Assembly: GCA_009886045.1 (NCBI GenBank)
Contig: VFJO01000181.1
Location: 1-49,481, forward strand
Direction of reading: 5' to 3'
Source of the DNA: Verrucomicrobiota bacterium
Lineage (GTDB): Bacteria; Verrucomicrobiota; Verrucomicrobiia; Chthoniobacterales; Terrimicrobiaceae
Length of the DNA: 49,481 nt
Notes under the pieces: model-generated
Database searches by the model: none
Seen by the model: only the letters and a program-made list of their open reading frames with translations
Told to the model about the DNA's origin: nothing
Shown: piece by piece, positions 1-8,100 of the stretch
Numbering within the stretch: position 1 is the first letter of the stretch
How the letters are laid out: every line of letters begins with the position of its first letter
Program-made: the position numbers and the translations under genes

Positions 1-321
1 CCGCGGGTGCTGATTCCGTTGATACCATTTTTCGCGCGCCGCATCGTAGTACGCGCAATGCTGAGTGTGGTCTATGGGACTCTTCGGCGTGCGTCGAAGC
101 AGGATGTTGATGAATTCTGGGCCCCCACCCGATTCCCGGGGTTCACTGAAGCGCTTCGACATCTTCTGCACGAGTTCACATGGGATGCGCCGTTTCCGGA
201 GATCGCTCCGCCCCTGATAACGATTGTCGGGTCTCGCGACCACCTGTCACGGGCGCGTGATGCGCAGCTGCACTCGCCTCCCGGGAAGAAGGCGCCGTTT
301 GTGATCGTCGCGCGTGGCTAG
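1..321 (+). CDS. Alpha/beta hydrolase fragment, both ends abnormal
   Basis: The reading frame is open from the first base, so the N-terminus lies outside the window. The visible 100 or so residues resemble the cap and the start of the C-terminal part of an alpha/beta hydrolase: a stretch ending in PPLITIVGSRDHL matches the strand carrying the catalytic Asp in that fold. The following catalytic His region is missing. From about base 265 the sequence is instead the complement of gcvP, so the last 15-20 residues are not a natural hydrolase end. I infer a broken gene or an assembly junction. The family call is moderate and the substrate is unknown. Confidence 0.5.
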   Translation, partial: PRVLIPLIPFFARRIVVRAMLSVVYGTLRRASKQDVDEFWAPTRFPGFTEALRHLLHEFTWDAPFPEIAPPLITIVGSRDHLSRARDAQLHSPPGKKAPFVIVARG

Positions 322-1137
322 GAAAGCCGCATGCGGACCCCCAAACCCAGGTGCGACACCAAAGCGCTGACTGGATCCTATAATGACATCTGCGCCACAT
401 TCGCCGGGTGGTTTGAGAAGAGTGAGCGCCAAGAGATCGGTGGCAACGATCGCCAAGGCACCTGATTCGTGTGTGCGGGCAACGAGTCTTTCGAGATCGC
501 AGATCGAGCCATCGGTGGCGGGATATTGGAAGAGGGCTGCGAAAACAGATTCCTGAGGGCCATTCTCAGAGGAACCCACGAGGATGCGGATTCCGAGGGG
601 TTCGGCACGGGTTTGCAGAACGGCGAGGGTTTGCGGATGGACGTGGTCTGCTACGAAGATCGCATCGCCACCTTTGATGTCGTGGCAAAGAGCCATCGCT
701 TCGGCAGCGGCGGTGGATTCATCGAGCAGGGACGCATTGGAAATCTGCATCCCGGTCAGGTCGCAAACCATCGTTTGGAAATTCAAAAGCGCCTCGAGAC
801 GGCCTTGAGCAATCTCGGCTTGATAGGGCGTGTAAGCAGTATACCAACCGGGATTTTCCAGAATATTGCGACGGATCACAGCAGGCGTGTGCGTGCCGTA
901 AATGCCCATGCCGAGATGGTTCGTTGCAATTTTGTTTTCCGCCATGATGTCCCGGAGGTCGGCCAAGGCCTCCTCCTCCGAGCGGGCGGCGGGGAGACTC
1001 AGATCCCGCTGCAAGAGAATCGCCGGAGGCACGGTCTCATCGATCAAGGCATCAAGGGAAGGCGCGCCGATCGTGGCGCACATGGTTTTGATCTCGGTGG
1101 ACGAAGGGCCGATGTGGCGGTTGGCAAATGCGGTCAT
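247..1137 (-). CDS. gcvP: Glycine dehydrogenase (P-protein), N-terminal fragment
   Basis: This is the N-terminal third of the PLP-dependent P-protein, which decarboxylates glycine and passes the aminomethyl group to lipoyl-GcvH. The start FANRHIGPSS and the block NPGWYTAYTPYQAEIAQGR are hallmarks of full-length P-proteins (about 950 residues). Conservation holds to GGPHAAFLATRDDHKR and PGR near residue 288. Then the frame runs into unrelated sequence and stops at residue 296, so the PLP-lysine domain is absent. A product this short cannot be active. It follows gcvT and gcvH in the same direction, 128 bases after a 21-codon ORF. The truncation coincides with the hydrolase fragment read from the other strand. 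Confidence 0.85.
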   Translation of the reverse strand: MTAFANRHIGPSSTEIKTMCATIGAPSLDALIDETVPPAILLQRDLSLPAARSEEEALADLRDIMAENKIATNHLGMGIYGTHTPAVIRRNILENPGWYTAYTPYQAEIAQGRLEALLNFQTMVCDLTGMQISNASLLDESTAAAEAMALCHDIKGGDAIFVADHVHPQTLAVLQTRAEPLGIRILVGSSENGPQESVFAALFQYPATDGSICDLERLVARTHESGALAIVATDLLALTLLKPPGECGADVIIGSSQRFGVAPGFGGPHAAFLATRDDHKRRLLPGRRVQLRITRP

Positions 1138-1265
1138 GTGAAAATAGTAACGATTGGGAGTGAGTGTGAGTTAGTTTTTCTTTCGCGACATTTGCGCAGA
1201 TTAAGCTCACCCAACGCCTCGAAGAGTCGGCAGGCGATGGATTCCAGATTTGGCACGGGTTTGAT

Positions 1266-1331
1266 TCAGGGCTGCTTGGAGGGCTTCCGCTTGGTTGCGA
1301 CGAGAAAATCCTCGAACTCCGCGATGGTCAT
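1266..1331 (-). CDS. Candidate 21-codon ORF between gcvH and gcvP
   Basis: A 21-codon frame starts at an ATG that overlaps the gcvH stop codon as ATGA, the same arrangement as gcvT/gcvH. It encodes MTIAEFEDFLVATKRKPSKQ plus one proline, then TGA. It is too short for homology. The coupling geometry is the only support, and it could be chance or the remains of a longer gene. No function is assigned. Confidence 0.25.
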   Translation of the reverse strand: MTIAEFEDFLVATKRKPSKQP

Positions 1332-1708
1332 GCTCCGATCTGCTCCCTGTAGGCGGCAGCGTCTTTGAGCGCGGCGAGTTCGGCTGCTTCAGCGATGCGA
1401 ATTTTAAAAATCCAGCCTGCACCAAAAGGGTCGGTATTGAGCAGCGAGGGGTCGGCTTCGATTGCTTCGTTGCGTTCCACAACTTCGCCGGACACCGGAG
1501 CGTAGATGTCGCTGGCGGCTTTCACGGATTCCACGACGGCGGCGACATCTCCGGCTTTCACGGATTTTCCAATCGCGGGAGGCTCGGCAAAAACGATGTC
1601 GGTGAGTTCGGCTTGTGCGTGGTCGGTGATGCCGACGGTGCCGGTGTCGCCCTCGACAAGAATCCACTCGTGGGAGGTGGCGTAGCGCAGGTTTTCAGGA
1701 ATGTTCAT
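1328..1708 (-). CDS. gcvH: Glycine cleavage system H protein
   Basis: This is the lipoyl carrier of the glycine cleavage complex, shuttling the aminomethyl intermediate between P- and T-proteins. At 126 residues it is the usual length. It opens with the family signature LRYATSHEWI, and the lipoylation site is the Lys in VVESVKAASDIYAPVSGEV, near residue 64. The C-terminal GWIFKIRI block is present. Its ATG overlaps the gcvT stop (ATGA), which implies translational coupling in a gcvT-gcvH-gcvP operon. Nothing in the gene looks damaged, in contrast to the truncated gcvP downstream. Confidence 0.96.
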   Translation of the reverse strand: MNIPENLRYATSHEWILVEGDTGTVGITDHAQAELTDIVFAEPPAIGKSVKAGDVAAVVESVKAASDIYAPVSGEVVERNEAIEADPSLLNTDPFGAGWIFKIRIAEAAELAALKDAAAYREQIGA

Positions 1709-2766
1709 GGTTTTTTGTAAAATGGTTTTTTGACGACTTGGGCGCGGAAGCGGCGGTCACGGACTTCGATATCGACCATCTGGCCGATATCGCAGTAGGC
1801 AGGCGGCAGATAGGCCATGGCGATACCGTAGCCGAGGCTGGGCGAAAGGACACCGCTGGTAGTCTCGGTGACCGGCTCGCCGTTGACATAGACCTTGTAG
1901 TGCGGCCGCACTGGGGGAGTCTTGTCGATCATGCGGAGGGCGCAGAGTTTGTGAGGCAGGATGGAGGCTTTTTGATCAAGCAAAACGTCGCGAGCCATGA
2001 AGGCGGGCTTTTTCAGATCTACAAAAAATCCGAGTCCAGCCTCGAGCGGGGTGCGGTCCGGTGAAAGATCAGAGCCATTGAGCGGGTAGCACATTTCGAG
2101 ACGGAGGGTATCCCGCGCACCCAGACCGCAGGGCATAGCGCCCGCGGCGATGGCCGCCTGCCAGGCTGCGGCGGCTTCTGTGGAGGGCATGACCCATTCA
2201 AATCCCGCCTCGCCGGTGTAGCCTGTGGTCGCAATGAATGAACGGCTAGGCTGGAGTTCAACGACCCTGTTGCGCTCGGCGGGCATGGGGCGCTGGAAGA
2301 GTTTTTCAAAGACCGATGAGGCTTGAGGTCCTTGAATCGCGAGAGCAGCAAATTCAGCGCTGCGGTCCTCGAAAATGACACCCGATACCACATGTTTCCT
2401 GAGCCAAGCGGCATCCTCCGGAATTTTGGCAGCGTTCACAATGAGGAGATAATTTTCCTCCCCGAGGCGGTAGGCGATGAGATCGTCAATCACCCCGCCG
2501 CGTTCATTGAGGAGGATCGTGTATTGAGCATGGCCGATCGGGAGTGCCGTGAGATTGTTGGTGAGCAATCCATCGAGCCAAGCCGTGGCCCCGGTGCCGC
2601 TCACGAAAAACTCGCCCATGTGGGAGATATCGAAGAGGCCGCAGGCTTCGCGGACGGCTTTGTGCTCTTGGAGGATTCCGGTATATTGGACGGGCATTTC
2701 CCAGCCTGCGAATTCGACCATGCGGCCGCCGGTGGCAAGATGTTGGTCGAAGAGTGGAGTTCGCAT
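1705..2766 (-). CDS. gcvT: Aminomethyltransferase (glycine cleavage T protein)
   Basis: The T-protein takes the aminomethyl group from GcvH, releases ammonia and forms 5,10-methylene-tetrahydrofolate. I start it at the ATG giving MRTPLFDQHLATGG, because family homology begins exactly there. The open frame continues 40 codons upstream, but those residues are unrelated. The product is 353 residues. Visible family blocks are VEFAGWEMPVQY, DISHMGEF and the catalytic loop NERGGVIDDLI, whose Asp activates the substrate. It is the first gene of the gcv operon, 49 bases after the FUSC-like gene on the same strand, so it may share a transcript with the efflux module. Confidence 0.95.
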   Translation of the reverse strand: MRTPLFDQHLATGGRMVEFAGWEMPVQYTGILQEHKAVREACGLFDISHMGEFFVSGTGATAWLDGLLTNNLTALPIGHAQYTILLNERGGVIDDLIAYRLGEENYLLIVNAAKIPEDAAWLRKHVVSGVIFEDRSAEFAALAIQGPQASSVFEKLFQRPMPAERNRVVELQPSRSFIATTGYTGEAGFEWVMPSTEAAAAWQAAIAAGAMPCGLGARDTLRLEMCYPLNGSDLSPDRTPLEAGLGFFVDLKKPAFMARDVLLDQKASILPHKLCALRMIDKTPPVRPHYKVYVNGEPVTETTSGVLSPSLGYGIAMAYLPPAYCDIGQMVDIEVRDRRFRAQVVKKPFYKKP

Positions 2767-2815
2767 AATTCGTACAAAGTATGAGCAAAAGGATGCCCCG
2801 CGCGAAGGAAATTTT

Positions 2816-3790
2816 TTACGCTTTTTGAATGCGTTCCGCTGGTGAACGGGTGGCAAGGCCATGTAGTAAAAAGCACACAGATCCAATGCAAAGGCCGAGG
2901 GTTACGGCACTCATACGCTCCATCGAATCGGTGATAAAGCGGTCCGGTTGAGGCAAAATCGTTGCAGTCACAGCAAACATCGCCGCAGCCTGACGGAAAA
3001 CGGCGGCGTTCGCGGGCAGGCGCAGGGCAAACCACTCGAAGGCTCCGATGAGGGCTGAAAGACCCAGCAAAAAAAAAGCCAAGTCATTTCCAGAGCCGTT
3101 GATTGGAATCAAGAAAACCAACGCCACTACGATGCCGAGCAATCCTCCCAGGAATTTTTTAGCCACGCCTCCGCCACTCATGGTGAGAGCCAGGGCAGTT
3201 GTGAGGGACGATATGGTGGTGACATTCAACTGAACGGGCAAAATCGCGCAGGCCGCTATGAGACCGCACACGCCGGCGGCACCGATCGCCACTGCAGAAC
3301 CCGGCGAGGGATTCTGGCTTTTGGCGGCTAAGGGTTCTCGAAAAAAGGCCAAGCCTACCAGTGCTGCAGCCAGCGTGGCGGCGATGAGGGAAAAGAGATG
3401 AGCGAAGCCGAAAACGATAGTGCGCGCTGGAAAAACAAAGGACTCGGCAAACATCGCAGCGATGCCGATGCCAAAGAGAATGCCACAGGCTGGACCAAAG
3501 CGCCGAAGCGCAGAAACCGTTCCCCAGCCGGTGAGTGTGAAAAACAGGGGCAGGGAAATCCATTGTTCATTCGGAGCGAGCGTGAGGATGGCAAGTCCTG
3601 CCAAGCAGCCGGCGAATGCGGAGAGGATGCGGCGGAAAAGTTCCGAGGCGCTCTGGCAAGGAATCCCTCCGAGTAACTGCGCGAGGAGGACGGCAAGGAA
3701 CGCCTGCGGGATATGAAAAATGCCAACAACCAGCGCGGCAAGGGCCACGGAGAAGGCCTGACGCAATGCGCCACGAGCGGCCTCAGTCAT
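2816..3790 (-). CDS. FUSC-type inner-membrane efflux protein (MdtO-like)
   Basis: This is a polytopic membrane protein of about 324 residues with two blocks of hydrophobic segments, typical of the membrane half of FUSC/aromatic-acid-exporter proteins. Those work with an HlyD-type adaptor and an outer-membrane factor. The open frame extends much further upstream inside the adaptor gene. I chose the ATG giving MTEAARGALRQAF because it overlaps the adaptor stop by 8 bases and starts the hydrophobic sequence. Full-length MdtO/AaeB proteins are about 650 residues with a cytoplasmic domain, so this is a short version resembling one half. The substrate cannot be deduced. Confidence 0.7.
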   Translation of the reverse strand: MTEAARGALRQAFSVALAALVVGIFHIPQAFLAVLLAQLLGGIPCQSASELFRRILSAFAGCLAGLAILTLAPNEQWISLPLFFTLTGWGTVSALRRFGPACGILFGIGIAAMFAESFVFPARTIVFGFAHLFSLIAATLAAALVGLAFFREPLAAKSQNPSPGSAVAIGAAGVCGLIAACAILPVQLNVTTISSLTTALALTMSGGGVAKKFLGGLLGIVVALVFLIPINGSGNDLAFFLLGLSALIGAFEWFALRLPANAAVFRQAAAMFAVTATILPQPDRFITDSMERMSAVTLGLCIGSVCFLLHGLATRSPAERIQKA

Positions 3791-4883
3791 TTGGGGCAGG
3801 GGGTATAAAGCCGCGCTGCTCGACCGATTGAAGCTTCTCGAGGTGTCCGGCATCCGACACGCTACGCGTATCCACGATGACCGCTGCGCGCCCGCCCATG
3901 CGGAAATCGCCCTCGCCTTCGAGAAGGATCCTGACCGGAAAACGCTGCGCCAGTTGCACGAAATCAAATGTTGGCATGACCTGTGAAAAGACGCCCCCAC
4001 CGCCGGGCGTGGCTTTCGATGCCGTACCGAGGGGATAGACCGCCTTGGGGATGCCTTGAACAATTCCAGAGACCACCTTGCCTCGCTGAGCCATGAGATA
4101 GACCCTTGCAGACTGGCCAGGTTGGATGCGGCTGAGATCGGTCTCGCGGAAATTCGCGAGCACGAACCAGACCGAGGAATCAACAAGAGAAAAGATCTGC
4201 TCCCCAGCCGAGGCATAGGTACCCGGTGCGATTTGAAGGTTTGTCACATGCCCATCACACGGCGCGTAGATTTTGCAGTAGGAAACCTTGAGTTCGAAAT
4301 CACGCAGGGCGGCGGCAGCCTGCTCCACGCGAGTGTTGCGACCATCGAACTCCCCGAGTTTATTTCGTGCCCGCTCGACGGCGGCCTCGGCTTCGCGCAC
4401 AAGCGCGGTGGCACTCTCGGCATCCGTCTGCGCGCGCTGAACGCGGTCGGGTGAGGTAAAATTTCCTACCAATAGGGGCTGGAGCCTCTGGGAGTGAGAA
4501 TTAGCGTAGTCTGCCTTGGCCCGGCGCTCGCGGAGTGTCGCTTCGGCTGCGGAGATCTCGTCACGGAACGCTTTCACATCAAGGCCGATCAACTCCAGAT
4601 GTGCCTTTGCTTGGGCGGCTGACGCCTCGTAGGGACGGGCATCCAACTCGAACAGCAGATCACCCCGTTTCACAGCCTGATTGTCTGTGACATGAATGAG
4701 GGTGATCGATCCAGCGACCTGTGGGGCAATACCGACAACATTCGCCCGCACCTCGGCATCCTCGGTGCGGGGGAAGGTTTTCAGGTTTTGCCAGACCGCA
4801 AATACCACAAGAGCAGCGGCAGCTAGGATCGCAACGCGTAGAACCCAAACGAGCGCGTTATCTTTTTTTGGATCGGAATTCAT
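3783..4883 (-). CDS. HlyD-family periplasmic adaptor subunit (MdtN/AaeA-like)
   Basis: This is a membrane-fusion protein linking an inner-membrane pump to an outer-membrane channel. It has one N-terminal transmembrane helix (about residues 10-30, LRVAILAAAALVVFAVW), then a biotinyl/lipoyl-like half motif (VAGSITLIHVTDNQAVKRGD), a helical hairpin rich in Ala and Glu, the second half motif (APCDGHVTNLQIAPGTY) and beta-barrel sequence. It has about 366 residues. The ATG giving MNSDPKKDN overlaps the stop of the upstream small gene as ATGA, which fixes the start. It overlaps the FUSC-like gene at its 3' end. The gene order matches the MdtN position of MdtNOP-type operons. Confidence 0.88.
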   Translation of the reverse strand: MNSDPKKDNALVWVLRVAILAAAALVVFAVWQNLKTFPRTEDAEVRANVVGIAPQVAGSITLIHVTDNQAVKRGDLLFELDARPYEASAAQAKAHLELIGLDVKAFRDEISAAEATLRERRAKADYANSHSQRLQPLLVGNFTSPDRVQRAQTDAESATALVREAEAAVERARNKLGEFDGRNTRVEQAAAALRDFELKVSYCKIYAPCDGHVTNLQIAPGTYASAGEQIFSLVDSSVWFVLANFRETDLSRIQPGQSARVYLMAQRGKVVSGIVQGIPKAVYPLGTASKATPGGGGVFSQVMPTFDFVQLAQRFPVRILLEGEGDFRMGGRAAVIVDTRSVSDAGHLEKLQSVEQRGFIPPAPND

Positions 4884-5140
4884 CGCGCTGAGAAAAAAAT
4901 AAGCCACGCACCGCCGGTGAGGGCTGCAAAGAGACTAGGATACATAATGGCGGACGGACGCAGAACGGTCGCAAGGCCGATCCGGGACAAAAACTCGCCG
5001 AGCAACCATGCCCCCAGAGAACCGGCGATCATGCAAGCCAACCAAGCGGGAAAGTAAGCACCGGCCACATCCACGAGCGGATCGCCTGCGGACTTGATCA
5101 ATGCCAGCACTACAGGCAGTTTGGTAACACCAATGTTCAC
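4880..5140 (-). CDS. YtcA-like small membrane protein
   Basis: This is a small protein with two predicted membrane segments separated by a short hydrophilic stretch. The sequence GAYFPAWLACMIAG followed by a second hydrophobic helix ending LIFF resembles YtcA, the small protein encoded just before mdtN in enteric bacteria. The start is uncertain: GTG at 5140 has a weak GAAGAG upstream, and an ATG lies at 5167. Known YtcA proteins are often lipoproteins, but I see no lipobox Cys here. It is coupled to the HlyD-type gene by an ATGA overlap. Its role in the pump is unknown. A DUF1656-type protein is the main alternative. Confidence 0.6.
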   Translation of the reverse strand: MNIGVTKLPVVLALIKSAGDPLVDVAGAYFPAWLACMIAGSLGAWLLGEFLSRIGLATVLRPSAIMYPSLFAALTGGAWLIFFSAR

Positions 5141-6521
5141 GCTCTTCGATAGCCGATGGCGGCACATTTATACAACGCCAATGATTGCGCTGGCGATCGG
5201 ATGCCTTTTTTCAGGGCTGGCATTTGCAGGGAATTCCACAATCCGCGATACGCCGGTTTTCAAGGAATCGAAGACATACGATCTTGGGCGCTTGCTGGAA
5301 CTCGGCATGGCGAGCAATCCCAAATCCCGTGCAGCCTGGTTCCGTGCAGAGGCAGCGTATGCCGGTTCCCGCGAGGCGCGGGCGCCGTATTTTCCGAGAG
5401 TCGGAGCCGCCTTTGAGGGAGGAGTGGACAAGTGGTATACGCCGGCAATCCCTGCGCCAAATGTGTTCACCCGCCAACAGGCCACGACGGTGCTTTCGAT
5501 CGAGTACCTTCTTCTCGACTTCGGCAGGCGCGCGGCGGATGTGTCGCGCGCGGTGGCTCTCTTTGATGCGGCGGGTTTTGTTTATGAAAGAAAACTTCAG
5601 GAAGTTGTCTTTGAAATCCAGAGCCGCTACTTCGCACACGAGGCAGCGCTTTGGAAGGAGCGCGCGGCAGCCTCACTCCTTCACTTTGCCAAGACAGCCG
5701 AGCAGACGATCGAGATGGAAGTGCGGAACGGGCTCTCGGCGAGGCCAGAACTTCTGCGGGCGCGGAAAAATGTTCTCGACGCACAGTACGAGCTCGAGGC
5801 TGCTCACGCCTTGGTGCGGAACACGCTGGGCGAACTCTGCGTTGCCGTTGGCATTCCGGCCAGCTCACGCCTCTTACTCCCCCCAAACGACCTGCCGTCG
5901 AATTCGGGCGACTTGCGAAAGAGTGCGAGTAAACTCATTGAAACCGCTCTGACATCACGCCCCGATCTCGCCGCACGTGCGGCGGATGTGCGTGCGAGCG
6001 AGGCCGCCACCCATCGTGCGGAGGCGGATTTTTTTCCCGAGGTGAAACTCGAGGGCAACTACGCCTACTCGGCATTCCGGTATGGGGCGGAGACCGGCAA
6101 GGACAAGGGAACGAATGCGGCAGGCATCAATGGCTATGGAGGTTTCATCACGGCAAAGTGGGATCTTTTCGATGGATTTGAGCGTGTGGAGAGAGTGCGC
6201 AAGCGGCGTGACGAGGAGAGGGCTGCCCGAGAGGAGCTTGAGGATTCGCGTCTTGCCACGACGCGGGATGTCTGGACGAGCTACCACGACACGCTCAGCG
6301 CAGACCGCCGTGTGGATTTCGCCGAGGGGTTTGTCGCATCAGCTCAAGAAAACCTCGATGCCACCGAGGCAGCCTACCAAGCTGGTTTGAGCCAAGTCTC
6401 CGAACTAACCGAGGCGGCAGGCCAGTTGGCTGTCGCGCGTTCGGTGCGTGCGGGGGCCATGGCGGACTACTCGACCAGCCTCGCGACTTTGGCCTTGGCT
6501 GTGGGCACGATGGGGGATTGA
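5133..6521 (+). CDS. TolC-family outer-membrane factor
   Basis: This outer-membrane efflux protein of about 460 residues should form the exit duct for the divergent adaptor/FUSC module. A signal peptide is visible (MIALAIGCLFSGLAFAG core). The two repeated OEP domains follow, with typical phrases such as LLDFGRRAADVSRA and, in the second half, AKWDLFDGFERVERVRKRRDE, then a long Ala/Glu-rich helical region. Starts at 5094, 5133 or 5181 are all possible and none has a clear ribosome binding site. The 5181 ATG begins just before the signal core and would leave more room for a divergent promoter. The gene converges on lpxA with a 6-base gap. Confidence 0.9.
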   Translation: MFTLFDSRWRHIYTTPMIALAIGCLFSGLAFAGNSTIRDTPVFKESKTYDLGRLLELGMASNPKSRAAWFRAEAAYAGSREARAPYFPRVGAAFEGGVDKWYTPAIPAPNVFTRQQATTVLSIEYLLLDFGRRAADVSRAVALFDAAGFVYERKLQEVVFEIQSRYFAHEAALWKERAAASLLHFAKTAEQTIEMEVRNGLSARPELLRARKNVLDAQYELEAAHALVRNTLGELCVAVGIPASSRLLLPPNDLPSNSGDLRKSASKLIETALTSRPDLAARAADVRASEAATHRAEADFFPEVKLEGNYAYSAFRYGAETGKDKGTNAAGINGYGGFITAKWDLFDGFERVERVRKRRDEERAAREELEDSRLATTRDVWTSYHDTLSADRRVDFAEGFVASAQENLDATEAAYQAGLSQVSELTEAAGQLAVARSVRAGAMADYSTSLATLALAVGTMGD

Positions 6522-6527
6522 GGCATT

Positions 6528-7343
6528 CTACTCGACAATATCCTCGAGAGGGATCACCTGCCCCTTGGCAAGATTGCTGGTCGCACAGCCGCGTTTTGAT
6601 GAAGCGATGAAGTCGAAGAATTCCTGCGCTTCGGGCCCCCATTCCGACTCACGCGCTTTCTCGAGAGCCGCTTTAACAGGCAGGCTGCTCCGAAAAACAA
6701 GTTTGAATGCGCGGCGGATTTCCGAGCGTGTCTCGGCTTTGAAGCCCGCGCGGCGAAGGCCGACGATATTGACTCCGGACAACAGATTGAAGAGCTGGGC
6801 CATTGCGAAAGGCGGGACGTCTTTGTTGAACTGCGAGCCGCCGGAGATCATGGCGCGTTTTCCGATTCGGACGAATTGGTGAAATACAGCCCCTCCGCCA
6901 AGAACAGCTCCGTCACCAACCTGTGCGTAACCGCCGAGAAGGCAGTTATTCACTATGACGACCTCGTTGCCGACTTGCACGTTATGACCGAGATGGCAGC
7001 CAACCATAAGAAAACACTTGTCGCCAATACTCGTTAGGGTGCCCTCCTTCGTTCCGCGATGGATCGTCACATATTCGCGGATCCGGTTATGGTTGCCGAT
7101 GACGACCGAGCTTTTGATTTCGGGTGAGTGGGCGTAATCCTGCGGTGGCGCGCCAATCACCGCGCCGTAGCCGACGGTGTTATCCTCCCCCAGCGTAGAA
7201 CCACCTTCAATAACGGCATGCGCTTGAATGACGCAGCCTGCACCGATGACGACCCCCGCCCCAATGATCGCCCCGGGGCCGACTTCGACATCTTCGCCTA
7301 AGTGAGCCTCAGGTGACACGATAGCTGTTGGATGGATTTTCAT
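6528..7343 (-). CDS. lpxA: Acyl-ACP--UDP-N-acetylglucosamine O-acyltransferase
   Basis: LpxA catalyses the first step of lipid A synthesis, adding a 3-hydroxyacyl chain to UDP-GlcNAc. The 271 residues begin with left-handed beta-helix hexapeptide repeats. Next come NRIREYVTIHRGT and the active-site region CHLGHN (second His is the catalytic base), and the C-terminal helices begin at GVNIVGLRRAGF. The residue aligning with E. coli Gly173, the acyl-length ruler, is Gly here (SGGS), which suggests a long chain. The residue aligning with E. coli His144 is Tyr (LLGGY), which is unusual. It ends with TAG. It overlaps radC by ATGA and is not next to lpxD, fabZ or lpxB. Confidence 0.92.
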   Translation of the reverse strand: MKIHPTAIVSPEAHLGEDVEVGPGAIIGAGVVIGAGCVIQAHAVIEGGSTLGEDNTVGYGAVIGAPPQDYAHSPEIKSSVVIGNHNRIREYVTIHRGTKEGTLTSIGDKCFLMVGCHLGHNVQVGNEVVIVNNCLLGGYAQVGDGAVLGGGAVFHQFVRIGKRAMISGGSQFNKDVPPFAMAQLFNLLSGVNIVGLRRAGFKAETRSEIRRAFKLVFRSSLPVKAALEKARESEWGPEAQEFFDFIASSKRGCATSNLAKGQVIPLEDIVE

Positions 7344-8038
7344 ATGATACCCGCTTCCTTAAAACTGAAATATGGCACGCGCCCCCCATCTGGCGAGCCA
7401 AGGATGACATGGTCTATGAGATGAATTTGAAGAAGGTGTGCGGCCTCTTTCAAGCTTCGGGTTACTCGATAGTCCGCCGGGCTTGGCGAGGGATCGCCGC
7501 TCGGATGGTTGTGAATGATGGCTACGCCGAATGCACTATGGATCACGGCTTGGCGAAAAATTTCCCTTGGGTGGGCGACGCATTCATTGACTGATCCCAA
7601 GCTGATCTCCTCGGCGCGAATAAGGCGGAGTTTTGTATCGAGCAGGAGGACCCGAAGCGATTCCTGACGGAGGGCCATGAGTTCCCGACCAAAGAAATCG
7701 AAAATCCTCTCGGCCGTGTCGAGAACCGGCGTGAGGTCTTGACCGCGAGCGAGGCGTTTTCCAATTTCGAACGCTGCGGCCATTTCAAGAGATTTTGCAG
7801 GCCCGATGCCCTTCGCATAGCGTCGGATTTCCTTCGGAGTGCAACGTGCGAGGGATGCAAAACCGCCGCAATCCCTCAGCAGATCGCGGGCCACGGCCAA
7901 TGCGTTTTTTCCCGGCAACCCCGTACGGATAAAAATAGCTAGGAGTTCGGCATCCGAGAGGGCATCAAATCCATGGCGTTCGGCTTTCTCGCGAGGACGC
8001 TCATCGATCGGCATTTCCTGAAGGCGTATGGCTTCCAC
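7340..8038 (-). CDS. radC: RadC/YeeS-family JAB1-MPN domain protein
   Basis: The protein has 232 residues. An N-terminal helix-hairpin-helix-like region (LSDAELLAIFIRTG, GIGPAKSLEMAAAFEIGKR) precedes a JAB1/MPN domain. The metal motif HNHPSGDPSPSPAD near residue 180 has the His-x-His and distal Asp ligands of JAMM enzymes. RadC was historically called a DNA repair protein, but its true function is not established. It is the full family length. It lies upstream of lpxA with an ATGA overlap, so the two are probably co-transcribed. No link to a mobile element is visible here, although radC homologs often travel on such elements. Confidence 0.92.
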   Translation of the reverse strand: MEAIRLQEMPIDERPREKAERHGFDALSDAELLAIFIRTGLPGKNALAVARDLLRDCGGFASLARCTPKEIRRYAKGIGPAKSLEMAAAFEIGKRLARGQDLTPVLDTAERIFDFFGRELMALRQESLRVLLLDTKLRLIRAEEISLGSVNECVAHPREIFRQAVIHSAFGVAIIHNHPSGDPSPSPADYRVTRSLKEAAHLLQIHLIDHVILGSPDGGRVPYFSFKEAGII

Positions 8039-8100
8039 AGGATCATGCTAACCAGTATTCGGTTGGAAATACCAGCTGGAGATCGGAACGAATCGGAATT

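Noticed and set aside
469-1368. 299-codon plus-strand ORF opposite gcvP and gcvH
   Set aside because: It is the antisense of conserved glycine cleavage genes and its product resembles nothing.
3791-4216. Upstream extension of the FUSC-like gene
   Set aside because: The extra 142 codons lie inside the HlyD-type gene in another frame and lack membrane-protein character; the coupled ATG at 3790 is preferred.
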